Made by a program: the position numbers and the translations under genes. This document shows positions 10,945 through 19,139 of a DNA stretch of 37,587 nucleotides, one piece after another. A model generated the notes under the pieces. It was not told the origin of the DNA. It did no database searches and was given only the letters and a program-made list of their open reading frames with translations. Source of the stretch: Betaproteobacteria bacterium (GTDB lineage Bacteria; Pseudomonadota; Gammaproteobacteria; Burkholderiales; Casimicrobiaceae); NCBI GenBank assembly GCA_005882995.1, contig VBCY01000133.1:1-37587 (forward strand), written 5' to 3'. Within the stretch, counting starts at the first letter, position 1; each line of letters opens with the position of its first letter.

Positions 10945-12405
10945 ATGAACATGATGGCCGACCTTGCGCGCGTGCGAGCCGGGCGCGTTCTGCACGAAAA
11001 GATGCGCATCGGCGGCGAGCTGGTCGGAAGCGATCGGGTCATCGAGGTTTTCAATCCCTACACCGGCGCGGTCGTCGGCACGGTGCCGAAAGCGAGCGCC
11101 GATGACGTTCGCCGCGCTTTGTCCATCGGCAGGCGCTTCAAGTCCAAGCTCTCGCGCCACGATCGCTATCGCATCTGCCAGCGCACCTCGGACCTGATCA
11201 GAAGCCGCGCCGCAGAGATCTCCGACCTGATCAGCGCCGAATGTGGCATTTGCAAGAAGGATTCGCTCTACGAGGTGGGCCGCGCCTGCGACGTGTTCTT
11301 CTTCGCCGGCAATGCCGCGCTGCAGGACGATGGGCAGGTTTTCTCGTGCGATCTCACGCCGCACGGCAAGTCGCGCAAGGTCTACACGCTGCGCGAGCCT
11401 CTGCTGGGCGTGATCGCCGCGATCACTCCGTTCAATCATCCGCTCAACCAGGTCGCGCACAAGGTCGCGCCTTCCATTGCGACCGGCAATCGGATGGTGC
11501 TGAAGCCCACGGAAAAAACGCCGCTCACCGCCCTGCTGCTCGCGGATATCCTGTATGAGGCGGGCTTGCCGCCGGAAATGTTCTCGGTGGTTACCGGCGA
11601 TCCCGTGCCCACTGCTGATGCGCTCCTCACCAGCCCCGACGTCGATCTGGTGACGTTCACCGGAGGCGTCGCCGTCGGCAAGGCGATTGCTGCCAAGGCC
11701 GTTTACAAGCGCCAGGTATTGGAGATGGGCGGCAACGATCCGCTGATCGTCATGGAAGATGCGGATCTCGATGAAGCGGCTGCCCTTGCCGCCGCCGGCT
11801 CGTACAAGAACTCCGGCCAGCGCTGCACCGCGGTCAAACGGATTCTGGTGCAGCAGAGCATCGCGGATCGTTTCATCGAGCTTCTGGTCGAACGCACTCG
11901 CGCCGTGAAGTACGGCGATCCCATGGATCCGGAAACCGACATGGGGACGGTGATCGACGAAGCGGCGGCGCGGTTGTTCGAGAGCAAGGTGAATGATGCG
12001 CTGCAGCGCGGAGCGAAACTGCTGTTCGGCAACGTCCGTCACGGTGCCCTTTACTCACCTACCGTGGTGGATCAGGTCACGCCGGATATGCCGCTGGTGA
12101 AATACGAAACCTTCGGTCCGGTGTCGCCCGTCGTGCGCTTTGCAACAATCGACGAGGCGATCGCCATGGCCAACTCGACCGATTACGCTCTCTCTTCGGC
12201 TGTGTGCACCAACCGGCTCGACTGGGTCACCCGCTTTGTGTCGGAGCTCCATGTCGGCACGGTCAATGTGCGTGAAGTCCCGGGCTACCGACTGGAGCTC
12301 ACGCCCTTCGGTGGCATCAAGGATTCCGGGCTCGGCTATAAGGAGGGCGTGCAGGAAGCGATGAAGAGCTTTAGCAACGTCAAGACCTATTCGCTGCCGT
12401 GGTGA
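10945..12405 (+). CDS. phnY: Phosphonoacetaldehyde dehydrogenase PhnY
   Basis: A 486-residue NAD-dependent aldehyde dehydrogenase with N164 in TPFNHP, general base E260 in VLEMGGNDP and catalytic C294 in [11 protein letters not shown], plus the YETFGPV motif. The operon context with phnA and phnW identifies it as the enzyme oxidising phosphonoacetaldehyde to phosphonoacetate, which PhnA then cleaves. ATG 10945 is followed by two more Met codons within four codons; no clear ribosome binding site distinguishes them. It lies 39 bases after phnA and five before pbfA. Confidence 0.94.
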   Translation: MNMMADLARVRAGRVLHEKMRIGGELVGSDRVIEVFNPYTGAVVGTVPKASADDVRRALSIGRRFKSKLSRHDRYRICQRTSDLIRSRAAEISDLISAECGICKKDSLYEVGRACDVFFFAGNAALQDDGQVFSCDLTPHGKSRKVYTLREPLLGVIAAITPFNHPLNQVAHKVAPSIATGNRMVLKPTEKTPLTALLLADILYEAGLPPEMFSVVTGDPVPTADALLTSPDVDLVTFTGGVAVGKAIAAKAVYKRQVLEMGGNDPLIVMEDADLDEAAALAAAGSYKNSGQRCTAVKRILVQQSIADRFIELLVERTRAVKYGDPMDPETDMGTVIDEAAARLFESKVNDALQRGAKLLFGNVRHGALYSPTVVDQVTPDMPLVKYETFGPVSPVVRFATIDEAIAMANSTDYALSSAVCTNRLDWVTRFVSELHVGTVNVREVPGYRLELTPFGGIKDSGLGYKEGVQEAMKSFSNVKTYSLPW

Positions 12406-12410
12406 GCGTC

Positions 12411-13778
12411 ATGCCCCGCGAAATGAACGAGCCACTGCCGCGTTCCGATCTTGCCATCGAGGGCGACATCAATCTTTCCCCGCTGCGCCGCGCCTGGGAG
12501 TCTCGTCACGTGAGCGCCGCGACGCGCGCGCGACTCGATGCCGACAGTGAATATTTCCTGCACCAGTCGCTCTCTACGCCATGCTTCAACGCGCTCAAGT
12601 CCTGCGACGGCATCTGGCTGGAAGATGTCGAAGGCCGACGAATCATGGATTTCCACGGCAACAACGTGCATCAGGTCGGCTATCGCCACCCGCACGTGAT
12701 CGAGGCGGTGAAGCGCACGCTCGATACGCTGCCGTTCTCGCCGCGCCGCTTCACCAACGAGGCCGCGATCGGACTGGCCAAGGAGCTTGCATGCCTCGTC
12801 CCCAAACCGCTCGGCAAGGTCCTGTTCGCGCCCGGGGGCACACTGGCGATCGGCATGGCGCTCAAGCTTGCACGGCTGGTCACCGGCCGCCACAAGACGC
12901 TCTCGCTCTGGGACTCGTTCCACGGCGCTTCGCTCGATGCCATCTCGATCGGAGGCGAGGCTATTTTCCGCAGGGACATCGGACCGCTGCTGCCGGGAAC
13001 CGAGCACGTCCCGCCCTGCGATCCTCGCGATTGCCGATTCGGCTGCGGACAGACCTGCAACCTGCGCTGTGCGGAATATATCGACTACGTTCTGGCGAAG
13101 GAACAGGACATCGGCGCGGTAGTGATCGAAACCGTGCGCTCGACCGATGTACAAGTTCCACCGCCGGAGTACTACCGAATCGTGCGCGATGCCTGCGATC
13201 GTCACGGCGCACTGCTCATTCTCGACGAAGTGCCGATCTGCCTCGGTCGCACCGGTCGCATGTTCGCCTTCGAGCACTACGGCATCGTTCCCGACATGGT
13301 CGTGCTGGGAAAGGGACTCGGCGGCGGGGTGTTTCCCATGGCTGCGCTGATTGCGCGCAGCGACTTCGACGTTGCGGAGACTCGCGCGCTCGGACATTAC
13401 ACGCACGAAAAGAGCTCGGTCGGCTGCGCCGCCGGCCTCGCCACACTCGAAGTCATCGAGCGGGAGCAGCTCCTCGAACGCTCGCGCGCACTGGGCGCGC
13501 ACGCGCTCGAACGCCTGCAGGGGCTGCGGCAGCGACACCGGATCGTCGCCGATGTGCGCGGCATCGGCCTGCTGCTGGGCATCGAGCTCGCGCGTGACGG
13601 CCGCCCGGCAGCGCTCGAAGCCGAACAGGTCATGTACGAGTGCCTGGCTCGAGGGCTTTCCTTCAAGATCGGCCAAGGCAACGTGCTGACGCTGTCGCCG
13701 CCGCTCATCATCGCGGCGGCGGAGCTCGACCGTGCATTCGACATCATCGATGCCGCCTTGAGCGCGGTGCAGTACTGA
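12411..13778 (+). CDS. pbfA: (R)-1-hydroxy-2-aminoethylphosphonate ammonia-lyase, PbfA-type PLP enzyme
   Basis: A 455-residue class-III-aminotransferase-fold protein. D272 in LILDEVP and K301 in VLGKGLGGG are the pyridine-nitrogen Asp and Schiff-base Lys. Within phosphonate clusters this subgroup is PbfA, a lyase that eliminates ammonia from hydroxylated aminoethylphosphonate to give phosphonoacetaldehyde, feeding PhnY. The start is ATG 12411, five bases after the phnY stop; the frame also allows GTG 12399, overlapping phnY. Residues 203-220 contain five cysteines (C203, C208, C212, C216, C220), dense enough for a metal site or disulfides. Assignment as PbfA rather than another class III transaminase rests mainly on context. 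Confidence 0.85.
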   Translation: MPREMNEPLPRSDLAIEGDINLSPLRRAWESRHVSAATRARLDADSEYFLHQSLSTPCFNALKSCDGIWLEDVEGRRIMDFHGNNVHQVGYRHPHVIEAVKRTLDTLPFSPRRFTNEAAIGLAKELACLVPKPLGKVLFAPGGTLAIGMALKLARLVTGRHKTLSLWDSFHGASLDAISIGGEAIFRRDIGPLLPGTEHVPPCDPRDCRFGCGQTCNLRCAEYIDYVLAKEQDIGAVVIETVRSTDVQVPPPEYYRIVRDACDRHGALLILDEVPICLGRTGRMFAFEHYGIVPDMVVLGKGLGGGVFPMAALIARSDFDVAETRALGHYTHEKSSVGCAAGLATLEVIEREQLLERSRALGAHALERLQGLRQRHRIVADVRGIGLLLGIELARDGRPAALEAEQVMYECLARGLSFKIGQGNVLTLSPPLIIAAAELDRAFDIIDAALSAVQY

Positions 13779-13792
13779 TGCAGAAATAATAG

Positions 13793-15526
13793 ATGCAGAT
13801 CCTGCTCAACCTGCTCGCCGGCGTCGCGCTGCTCGTCTGGGGTACGCACATCGTCCGCACCGGGATCCTGCGTCTGTGGGGCGGCGATCTGCGTCGCTTT
13901 CTGCGCCAGAGCGTGTCGAGCCGCCACACGGCGTTCTTCGCCGGCCTCGGCATCACCGCGCTGATCCAGAGCAGCACCGCCACGGCGATAATGGTCGCGT
14001 CGTTTGTCGGACAGGGTCTCATCGCCACTGCGCCGGCGCTCGCCGTCATGCTCGGCGCCGACGTCGGCACGGCGCTGATGACGCTGGTGTTCTCGCTCGA
14101 CCTCTCCTGGCTGTCGCCATTTTTCATCGTCGTCGGCGTAACGCTGTTCATGCGCCGCGAATCAACCAAGGTCGGGCGCTTCGGTCGCGCCCTCATCGGC
14201 CTCGGCCTGATCATCCTCGCCCTGCAACTGATCGTGCTTGCGGCGCGTCCCTTGACCCAGGCCGCGGGTGTAAAGGTGATCTTCGCCTCGCTGACCGGCG
14301 ACGTGCTGCTCGACATGCTGGTCGCGGCGCTGTTCACCATGGTCTCCTACTCCAGCCTCGCCGTGGTGCTGCTCACCGCCACGCTCGCCACCTCGAAGGT
14401 TATATCGCTCCACATCGCGATGGGCCTGGTGCTTGGCGCGAACCTCGGCAGCGGCGTGCTGGCGATGCTGAATACCTTCGCCTCTTCTCCCGAAACGCGC
14501 CGGGTCACGCTCGGCAACCTGCTGTTCAGGCTGATCGGCTGCGTCGTCATCGTGCCGCTGCTTCCCTATATCGAAGAATGGATGGCTTTGGCGAGCTTTT
14601 CCGACGGGCAGATGGTCGTCTACTTCCACCTCCTGTTCAACATTGCCATCGCCGTGGGCTTCCTGTTTTTCACGGAAAAGATCGCGCACATCGCCGAGCG
14701 CATGTTGCCGTCCAGGCCCGCGGCGGACGATCCGGCAAAAGCGCGCTATCTCGACGCCTCGGCCCTCGATTCTCCGGCACTTGCCATCGGTAACGCGGCG
14801 CGCGAAGCGGTTCGCCTCGCCGATTTCATCGAGCAGATGCTCGCCGGCATGATCACGGTGCTCAAGAACAACGACCGTCTTCTTGCCAGCAAGCTGCGCA
14901 AGATGGACGACGTGGTTGATGACCTTTACACCGCGATCAAGCTCTATCTCACCCAGGTGAGCCGGGAAGCGCTCGATGACCGCGAGGGCCGTCGCTGGGC
15001 CGACATCGTATCGTTCACCATCAACATGGAACAGGTCGGCGACATCATCGAGCGCATCATCACCGACGTCGAAGAAAAAAAGATCGAGAAGGGGCGAAGT
15101 TTCTCCGAGGCCGGCATGCAGGAGATCGCCGACCTGCATGGCCGGCTGCTCGCCAATCTTCGCCTTGGAATGAGCGTGTTCCTGCATGGCGATCTGGCCA
15201 GTGCGCAGCGGCTGCTCGCCGAAAAGGTTCTGTTCCGCGATCTCGAACGCGCTTATGCCGAGTCGCATATCGAGCGGCTCACCAGCAACACGATGCAAAG
15301 TATCGAGACTTCTTCACTGCATCTCGACCTCATCAGCGATTTGAAGCGCATCAATTCGCATATCTGTTCGATCGCCTATCCCATTCTCGAGCAGGCCGGC
15401 GTACTGGCCAAGACGCGTCTCAAAGAAGCGGTGGAGGCTGAGCTCAAACCGTCGCAAGTGCCCCCGACTTCGGACGATTCCACGGGAAAGGCAGAGTGGC
15501 AGAAACGCAAGCCGCACACGGCTTGA
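13793..15526 (+). CDS. Na+/phosphate cotransporter family protein with C-terminal PhoU-like domain
   Basis: A 577-residue membrane protein. The first ~300 residues carry two NaPi-II repeats; repeat one has the canonical QSST motif at 59-62 (ALIQSSTATA) and repeat two a degenerate SYSSLAV. The remaining ~230 residues are a helical PhoU-like domain. Bacterial homologues (YjbB/NptA) move phosphate, and YjbB exports it when cytoplasmic phosphate is high. In this operon, directly behind the enzymes that release phosphate from phosphonates, export of excess phosphate with PhoU-like sensing is attractive, though uptake cannot be excluded. It starts 14 bases after pbfA. Confidence 0.9.
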   Translation: MQILLNLLAGVALLVWGTHIVRTGILRLWGGDLRRFLRQSVSSRHTAFFAGLGITALIQSSTATAIMVASFVGQGLIATAPALAVMLGADVGTALMTLVFSLDLSWLSPFFIVVGVTLFMRRESTKVGRFGRALIGLGLIILALQLIVLAARPLTQAAGVKVIFASLTGDVLLDMLVAALFTMVSYSSLAVVLLTATLATSKVISLHIAMGLVLGANLGSGVLAMLNTFASSPETRRVTLGNLLFRLIGCVVIVPLLPYIEEWMALASFSDGQMVVYFHLLFNIAIAVGFLFFTEKIAHIAERMLPSRPAADDPAKARYLDASALDSPALAIGNAAREAVRLADFIEQMLAGMITVLKNNDRLLASKLRKMDDVVDDLYTAIKLYLTQVSREALDDREGRRWADIVSFTINMEQVGDIIERIITDVEEKKIEKGRSFSEAGMQEIADLHGRLLANLRLGMSVFLHGDLASAQRLLAEKVLFRDLERAYAESHIERLTSNTMQSIETSSLHLDLISDLKRINSHICSIAYPILEQAGVLAKTRLKEAVEAELKPSQVPPTSDDSTGKAEWQKRKPHTA

Positions 15527-15548
15527 GTGACCGGCACGGGCGTTCCTG

Positions 15549-16397
15549 ATGGAGCTCACCCTCGGCGTGACGCTTGCGGTGCTCGCCGCCGGACTGCTCC
15601 ACGCCGGTTGGAACGCGCTGCTCAAATCCTCAGTGCGCGGTGATCCCATGCTCGACACCGCCGTCGTTGTCGCCGGCTCGTCGTTATGGGGCCTGGTGGT
15701 GCTTCCGTTCACCGGGGTTCCCGATGTCGCGTCGTGGCCCTACATCGCGACCTCATCCGTCATTCACTTCGGCTACTACATCACGCTGGCGCAGGCATAT
15801 CGCACCGGCGACCTGTCATTTGCCTACCCGCTGATGCGCGGCACGGCGCCCTTGCTCGTCGCTGTCCTGGGCAGCGTCTTTCTGCGCGAGCTTCCCGGTA
15901 TACCGATGATGCTCGGCATCCTGCTCATTTCGCTCGGCATCGTGAGCATCGCATTCGTTCAACGCCACAAGCATCCAGCGAGCGCCGCCTATTGGGCATT
16001 TGCCAACGCCAGCCTGATCGCCGTCTACACCGTTGTGGACGGCACCGGCGCCCGCGCGTCGGGCAATCCGGCGGCGTACGTGGCGTGGCTCATCTTTCTC
16101 GAAGGTATTCCGTTCGTGGCATGGGTGGTCGCACGCCGCGGCCCTTCGGCGATCGCGTACCTCCGCGCCTCGTCGCCTAACGGAATCATCGGTGGCGGAT
16201 GCAGCCTGGCGGCCTACGGCATCGTGCTGTGGGCGATGACCCGTGCGCCGATTGCGGCGGTCGCCGCGCTGCGTGAAACCTCGGTGCTTTTCGCAGCGTT
16301 GCTCGGCTCGCTCTGGCTCAAGGAAGGTTTCGGCTGGCGCCGCGCAGCGGGGGCGGCCAGCGTCGTCGCCGGCATCGCCGCGCTCAAGCTCGGCTGA
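15549..16397 (+). CDS. EamA/DMT family permease, phosphonate-associated
   Basis: A 282-residue integral membrane protein with about ten hydrophobic segments arranged as two EamA repeats. The first repeat shows LLHAGWNALLKSS and the conserved SFAYPLMRGTAPL segment; the second ends with LRETSVLFAALLGSLWLKE. A subgroup of this superfamily is recurrently found in phosphonate-utilisation clusters, but its substrate is not established. It lies 22 bases after the NaPi-type transporter, so it is probably co-transcribed. Its stop codon ends two bases before the terminal inverted repeat of the 283-bp element. Confidence 0.85.
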   Translation: MELTLGVTLAVLAAGLLHAGWNALLKSSVRGDPMLDTAVVVAGSSLWGLVVLPFTGVPDVASWPYIATSSVIHFGYYITLAQAYRTGDLSFAYPLMRGTAPLLVAVLGSVFLRELPGIPMMLGILLISLGIVSIAFVQRHKHPASAAYWAFANASLIAVYTVVDGTGARASGNPAAYVAWLIFLEGIPFVAWVVARRGPSAIAYLRASSPNGIIGGGCSLAAYGIVLWAMTRAPIAAVAALRETSVLFAALLGSLWLKEGFGWRRAAGAASVVAGIAALKLG

Positions 16398-16398
16398 C

Positions 16399-16422
16399 TT
16401 AGGGAACCTCTGAACAAGTCCC
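16399..16422 (+). repeat. Left terminal inverted repeat
   Basis: Twenty-four bases matching the complement of 16658-16681 except at positions 17 and 21 (C/T and T/C). The first 16 bases are identical. Confidence 0.9.
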
Positions 16423-16433
16423 ACATGAGTCGC

Positions 16434-16537
16434 GTTTCTGGCGCAATGGTTTCAGATGCGAGGCGTCGCGGCGCAGCGAATAGTTCGTACTATTCGCAAG
16501 CTGCGCAACAAAGCAGATGAGGCCATTGCGCCGAAAC
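16434..16537 (+). repeat. Left hairpin module of the element
   Basis: The outer stem pairs GTTTC-T-GGCGCAATGG (16434-16449) with 16523-16537: five pairs, a one-base bulge, then ten pairs. The apical stem GCGAATAGT/ACTATTCGC (16476-16484 and 16489-16497) closes a TCGT loop. Unpaired strands hold AGATGCG (16454-16460) and ACAAAGCAGAT (16508-16518), both repeated in the right module. Confidence 0.85.
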
Positions 16538-16545
16538 CCGGATGG

Positions 16546-16647
16546 GACGGGGCTTTCCGGGCGATCTGCTTTGTCGCTCGGCTCGCCAATAGCGCCTGCT
16601 ATTGGCTTCGCCTTGCTTCGCGCATCTCATCCCGGAAAGCCTCCGTC
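16546..16647 (-). repeat. Right hairpin module of the element, inverted
   Basis: Read on the minus strand, GACGG-A-GGCTTTCCGG (16647-16632) pairs with 16560-16546 in the same five-bulge-ten layout as the left module. The apical stem GCCAATAGC/GCTATTGGC (16606-16598 and 16593-16585) closes a four-base loop. AGATGCG (16627-16621) and ACAAAGCAGAT (16574-16564) recur at equivalent places. Stem sequences differ from the left copy but still pair. Confidence 0.85.
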
Positions 16648-16657
16648 GCGACCACGC

Positions 16658-16681
16658 GGGGCTTATTCAGAGGTTCCCTAA
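16658..16681 (-). repeat. Right terminal inverted repeat
   Basis: Complement of 16399-16422 with two mismatches. Its outer end is six bases from the ATG at 16688, so the AGAGG inside it (16669-16673) is the nearest thing to a ribosome binding site for the flavoenzyme, at a long spacing of 14 bases. Confidence 0.9.
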
Positions 16682-16687
16682 TCTCCG

Positions 16688-19111
16688 ATGCAGTCGCCGC
16701 CCAAGCACGCGCGTGTGGTCATCGTCGGCGGCGGCATTGCCGGGGCAAGCGCCGCGTATCACCTCGGCAAACTGGGTTGCAGCGATGTCGTCCTTCTCGA
16801 GCAAGGCAGGTTGACCTGCGGCACGACATGGCACGCAGCCGGTCTGGTCGGCCAGTTGCGCGCAACTCGCAACGCGACCCGAATGAGCCGCTACGGCATC
16901 GAGCTGTATTCGACGCTCGAGGCGGAAACCGGACTCGCAACCGGATGGAAGCAGTGCGGCAGCCTCAACGTGGCCAAGACACCCGAGCGACTCAAGCTCT
17001 TCAAGCGGCAAATGGCGCGCGCCGGGAGCTTCGGCATCGATTTCGAGTTTGTCACTCCGCGCGAAGCCGCCAGGATCTACCCACTCCTGCGCACCGATGA
17101 TCTTGCGGGTGCGGTGTGGATTCCCGGCGATGGCAAGGCCAACCCGACCGATCTCACGCAGTCACTGGCGCGGGGCGCACGCATGCGTGGCGTTAAAATT
17201 TTTGAGCAGACGAGAATCACCGGCGTTCTTGCCGAGCGCGGTGCCGTAAAAGGCGTGCGCTGGCAAAATGCCGATGGCGAGGGCGAGATCGTCTGCGAGA
17301 GCCTGGCGAATTGCGCCGGTCAATGGGCACGAGAATTCGGGTCTCGCGCAGGCGTCAACGTCCCTCTTTTTTCGGCCGAGCACTTCTACATTGTCACCAA
17401 GCCGATTGCCGGCATTCACCCCGATTTGCCGGTCATGCGAGACCCCGACGGCTACATCTACTACAAAGAGGAAGTTGGCGGCCTGGTCATGGGCGGCTTC
17501 GAACCGGTCGCCAAGCCATGGAAAGTGCCGGCGATTCCGGACGGCTTCGAATTCCGGCTTCTTCCCGAAGACTGGGATCATTTCGAGATCCTGCTCAACA
17601 ATGCGATCCATCGCACGCCCTGCCTGGAAACAGCCGAGATAAGGATGTTGCTCAATGGTCCGGAGAGCTTCACGCCCGACGGCAATTTCATTCTTGGCGA
17701 AGCGCCGGAACTGCGACGCTATTTCGTTTGCGCCGGTTTCAATTCCGCGGGCATCGCCAACGCCGGCGGCGCCGGACGCCTGATCGCGGAATGGATCATG
17801 GATGGCGAGGCGCCTGTCGACCTGTGGGATGTCGACATTCGCCGCTTCGCAGCGTTTCACGCCAATCGCCGCCTGTTGGCCGATCGGACCGTGGAATCGC
17901 TCGGTCTGCACTACGCGATGCGGTGGCCGCGCGAAGAATTCGCCACGGTGCGACCCCTGCGCCGTTCGCCACTCTACGATCGCCTCAAGACCAGAGGAGC
18001 CGTCTTTGGCAGCAAGCTTAACTGGGAGCGCGCCAATTACTTTCTGCCAGCCGGCGCAACTGAGCCCGCGCCGACGCTCGGCACGCCGGGATGGCTTCCG
18101 TACGTGCTCGAGGAGCAGCGCGCGACTCGCGAAGATGTGGTGATATTCGATCAGACCTCCTTCGCCAAGTTTGTGCTCAAGGGACGCGACGCGTTGCGAG
18201 TGCTGCAGCGCCTGTGCGCCAACGAGCTCGACGTTCCCATTCATCGCATGGTGTACACCGCGATGCTGAACGAGCGCGGAGGCTTTGAAAGCGATCTCAC
18301 GCTCACGCGTTTGTCCGCCGATGCATTCTTCATTCTCAGCGGCTCGGCGCAAGCCACACGCGACGCTGATTGGATCGAGCGTCACATCGGCGCAGAGGAG
18401 CACGCGGCGCTCTTCGACGTGACCAGCGCCTATTCCGTGATCTCGCTGATGGGTCCGAAGGCGGCGACCTTGCTCGCCCGGGTCTCGTCCGATGACTGGA
18501 CCCGCGAGGCGCTTCCGTTTTCGATGACGCGCGAATCCGACGTTGGCTATGCGCGTGTGCGCGCGGCGCGAATGAGCTATGTCGGCGGGCCTGGCTATGA
18601 GATGGTCGTTTCGACCGATCAATGTGTAACGCTCTATGAAGCGCTTTGCGCCGCCGGTACCGATCTGGGATTGCGCGATGCCGGCTACTACACGATCGAC
18701 GCGCTGCGCATCGAGGCAGGCCGTCGCGCCTGGGGCGCCGAATTGGGGCCCGACGAGACGCCGTGGGAAGCGGGACTGGGCTACGCGGTCAAGCTCGACA
18801 AGGCGGCAGATTTCATCGGCAAGGCAGCGCTTGCGCGGCAGAACCCCAACCGGTTGCTCAAGCGGCTTCTCGTGTTCGCCTTCGACGACCCGCGCGCCTT
18901 TGCCTGGGGCGGCGAGCCCATCCTCATGGACGGGAAAAACGTGGGCGAGCTGACGTCCGCAGGCTACAGTCGAAAGCACGCACGGACGATTGCGATGGGT
19001 TATGCCCGCACCGCCGAATCGATGAGCGATGCAGCGCTGCTTGCCACGCGGTTTTCGGTCGACGTCGCGGGAGAGTCGTTTGCAGTCACGCCGCACCTTA
19101 GGTTAGCCTAG
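16688..19111 (+). CDS. Sarcosine/dimethylglycine dehydrogenase-like FAD enzyme with folate-binding GcvT domain
   Basis: An 807-residue multidomain flavoenzyme. The N-terminal DAO domain has the FAD motif VVIVGGGIAGASAAY (10-24) and H49 in CGTTWHAAGLV, aligned with the His that covalently carries FAD in sarcosine and dimethylglycine dehydrogenases. A middle domain and a C-terminal aminomethyltransferase (GcvT) half follow from about residue 430, with LNERGGFESDLTL (Asp for folate) and IDALRIEAGRRAWG. The family oxidatively removes N-methyl groups and passes formaldehyde to tetrahydrofolate as 5,10-methylene-THF. The substrate here is unknown. Position behind the phosphonate operon, apart from an inserted element, suggests an N-methylated aminophosphonate; sarcosine or dimethylglycine are the default alternatives. 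Confidence 0.9.
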   Translation: MQSPPKHARVVIVGGGIAGASAAYHLGKLGCSDVVLLEQGRLTCGTTWHAAGLVGQLRATRNATRMSRYGIELYSTLEAETGLATGWKQCGSLNVAKTPERLKLFKRQMARAGSFGIDFEFVTPREAARIYPLLRTDDLAGAVWIPGDGKANPTDLTQSLARGARMRGVKIFEQTRITGVLAERGAVKGVRWQNADGEGEIVCESLANCAGQWAREFGSRAGVNVPLFSAEHFYIVTKPIAGIHPDLPVMRDPDGYIYYKEEVGGLVMGGFEPVAKPWKVPAIPDGFEFRLLPEDWDHFEILLNNAIHRTPCLETAEIRMLLNGPESFTPDGNFILGEAPELRRYFVCAGFNSAGIANAGGAGRLIAEWIMDGEAPVDLWDVDIRRFAAFHANRRLLADRTVESLGLHYAMRWPREEFATVRPLRRSPLYDRLKTRGAVFGSKLNWERANYFLPAGATEPAPTLGTPGWLPYVLEEQRATREDVVIFDQTSFAKFVLKGRDALRVLQRLCANELDVPIHRMVYTAMLNERGGFESDLTLTRLSADAFFILSGSAQATRDADWIERHIGAEEHAALFDVTSAYSVISLMGPKAATLLARVSSDDWTREALPFSMTRESDVGYARVRAARMSYVGGPGYEMVVSTDQCVTLYEALCAAGTDLGLRDAGYYTIDALRIEAGRRAWGAELGPDETPWEAGLGYAVKLDKAADFIGKAALARQNPNRLLKRLLVFAFDDPRAFAWGGEPILMDGKNVGELTSAGYSRKHARTIAMGYARTAESMSDAALLATRFSVDVAGESFAVTPHLRLA

Positions 19112-19139
19112 CCTCTTCCCTTCATTGTCTGGGCGTTGA

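Larger units (their letters stand above)
16399..16681. mobile_element. 283-bp MITE-like element with structured interior
   Basis: Terminal inverted repeats are perfect over 16 bp (TTAGGGAACCTCTGAA at 16399-16414 and its complement at 16666-16681) and 22 of 24 bp overall. If the ends are GGGAACC/GGTTCCC, a TA flanks both sides as a possible target duplication. No convincing coding frame lies inside; an open frame crossing it from 16456 has no recognisable product. The interior is two inverted hairpin modules listed separately. It fills almost the whole gap between the EamA gene stop (16397) and the flavoenzyme ATG (16688). Confidence 0.8.

Noticed and set aside
12411-13778. Ordinary omega-transaminase in place of PbfA
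   Set aside because: The fold cannot separate them, but tight coupling to phnY and phnA favours PbfA; kept as an alternative in the entry.
16456-17100. 214-residue open frame across the inserted element and the start of the flavoenzyme
   Set aside because: It runs through hairpins and then an alternative frame of the flavoenzyme, with no homology-like segments.
17162-19096. 644-residue open frame antisense to the flavoenzyme
   Set aside because: No domain or motif; it mirrors the codon bias of a clear multidomain gene on the other strand in GC-rich DNA.
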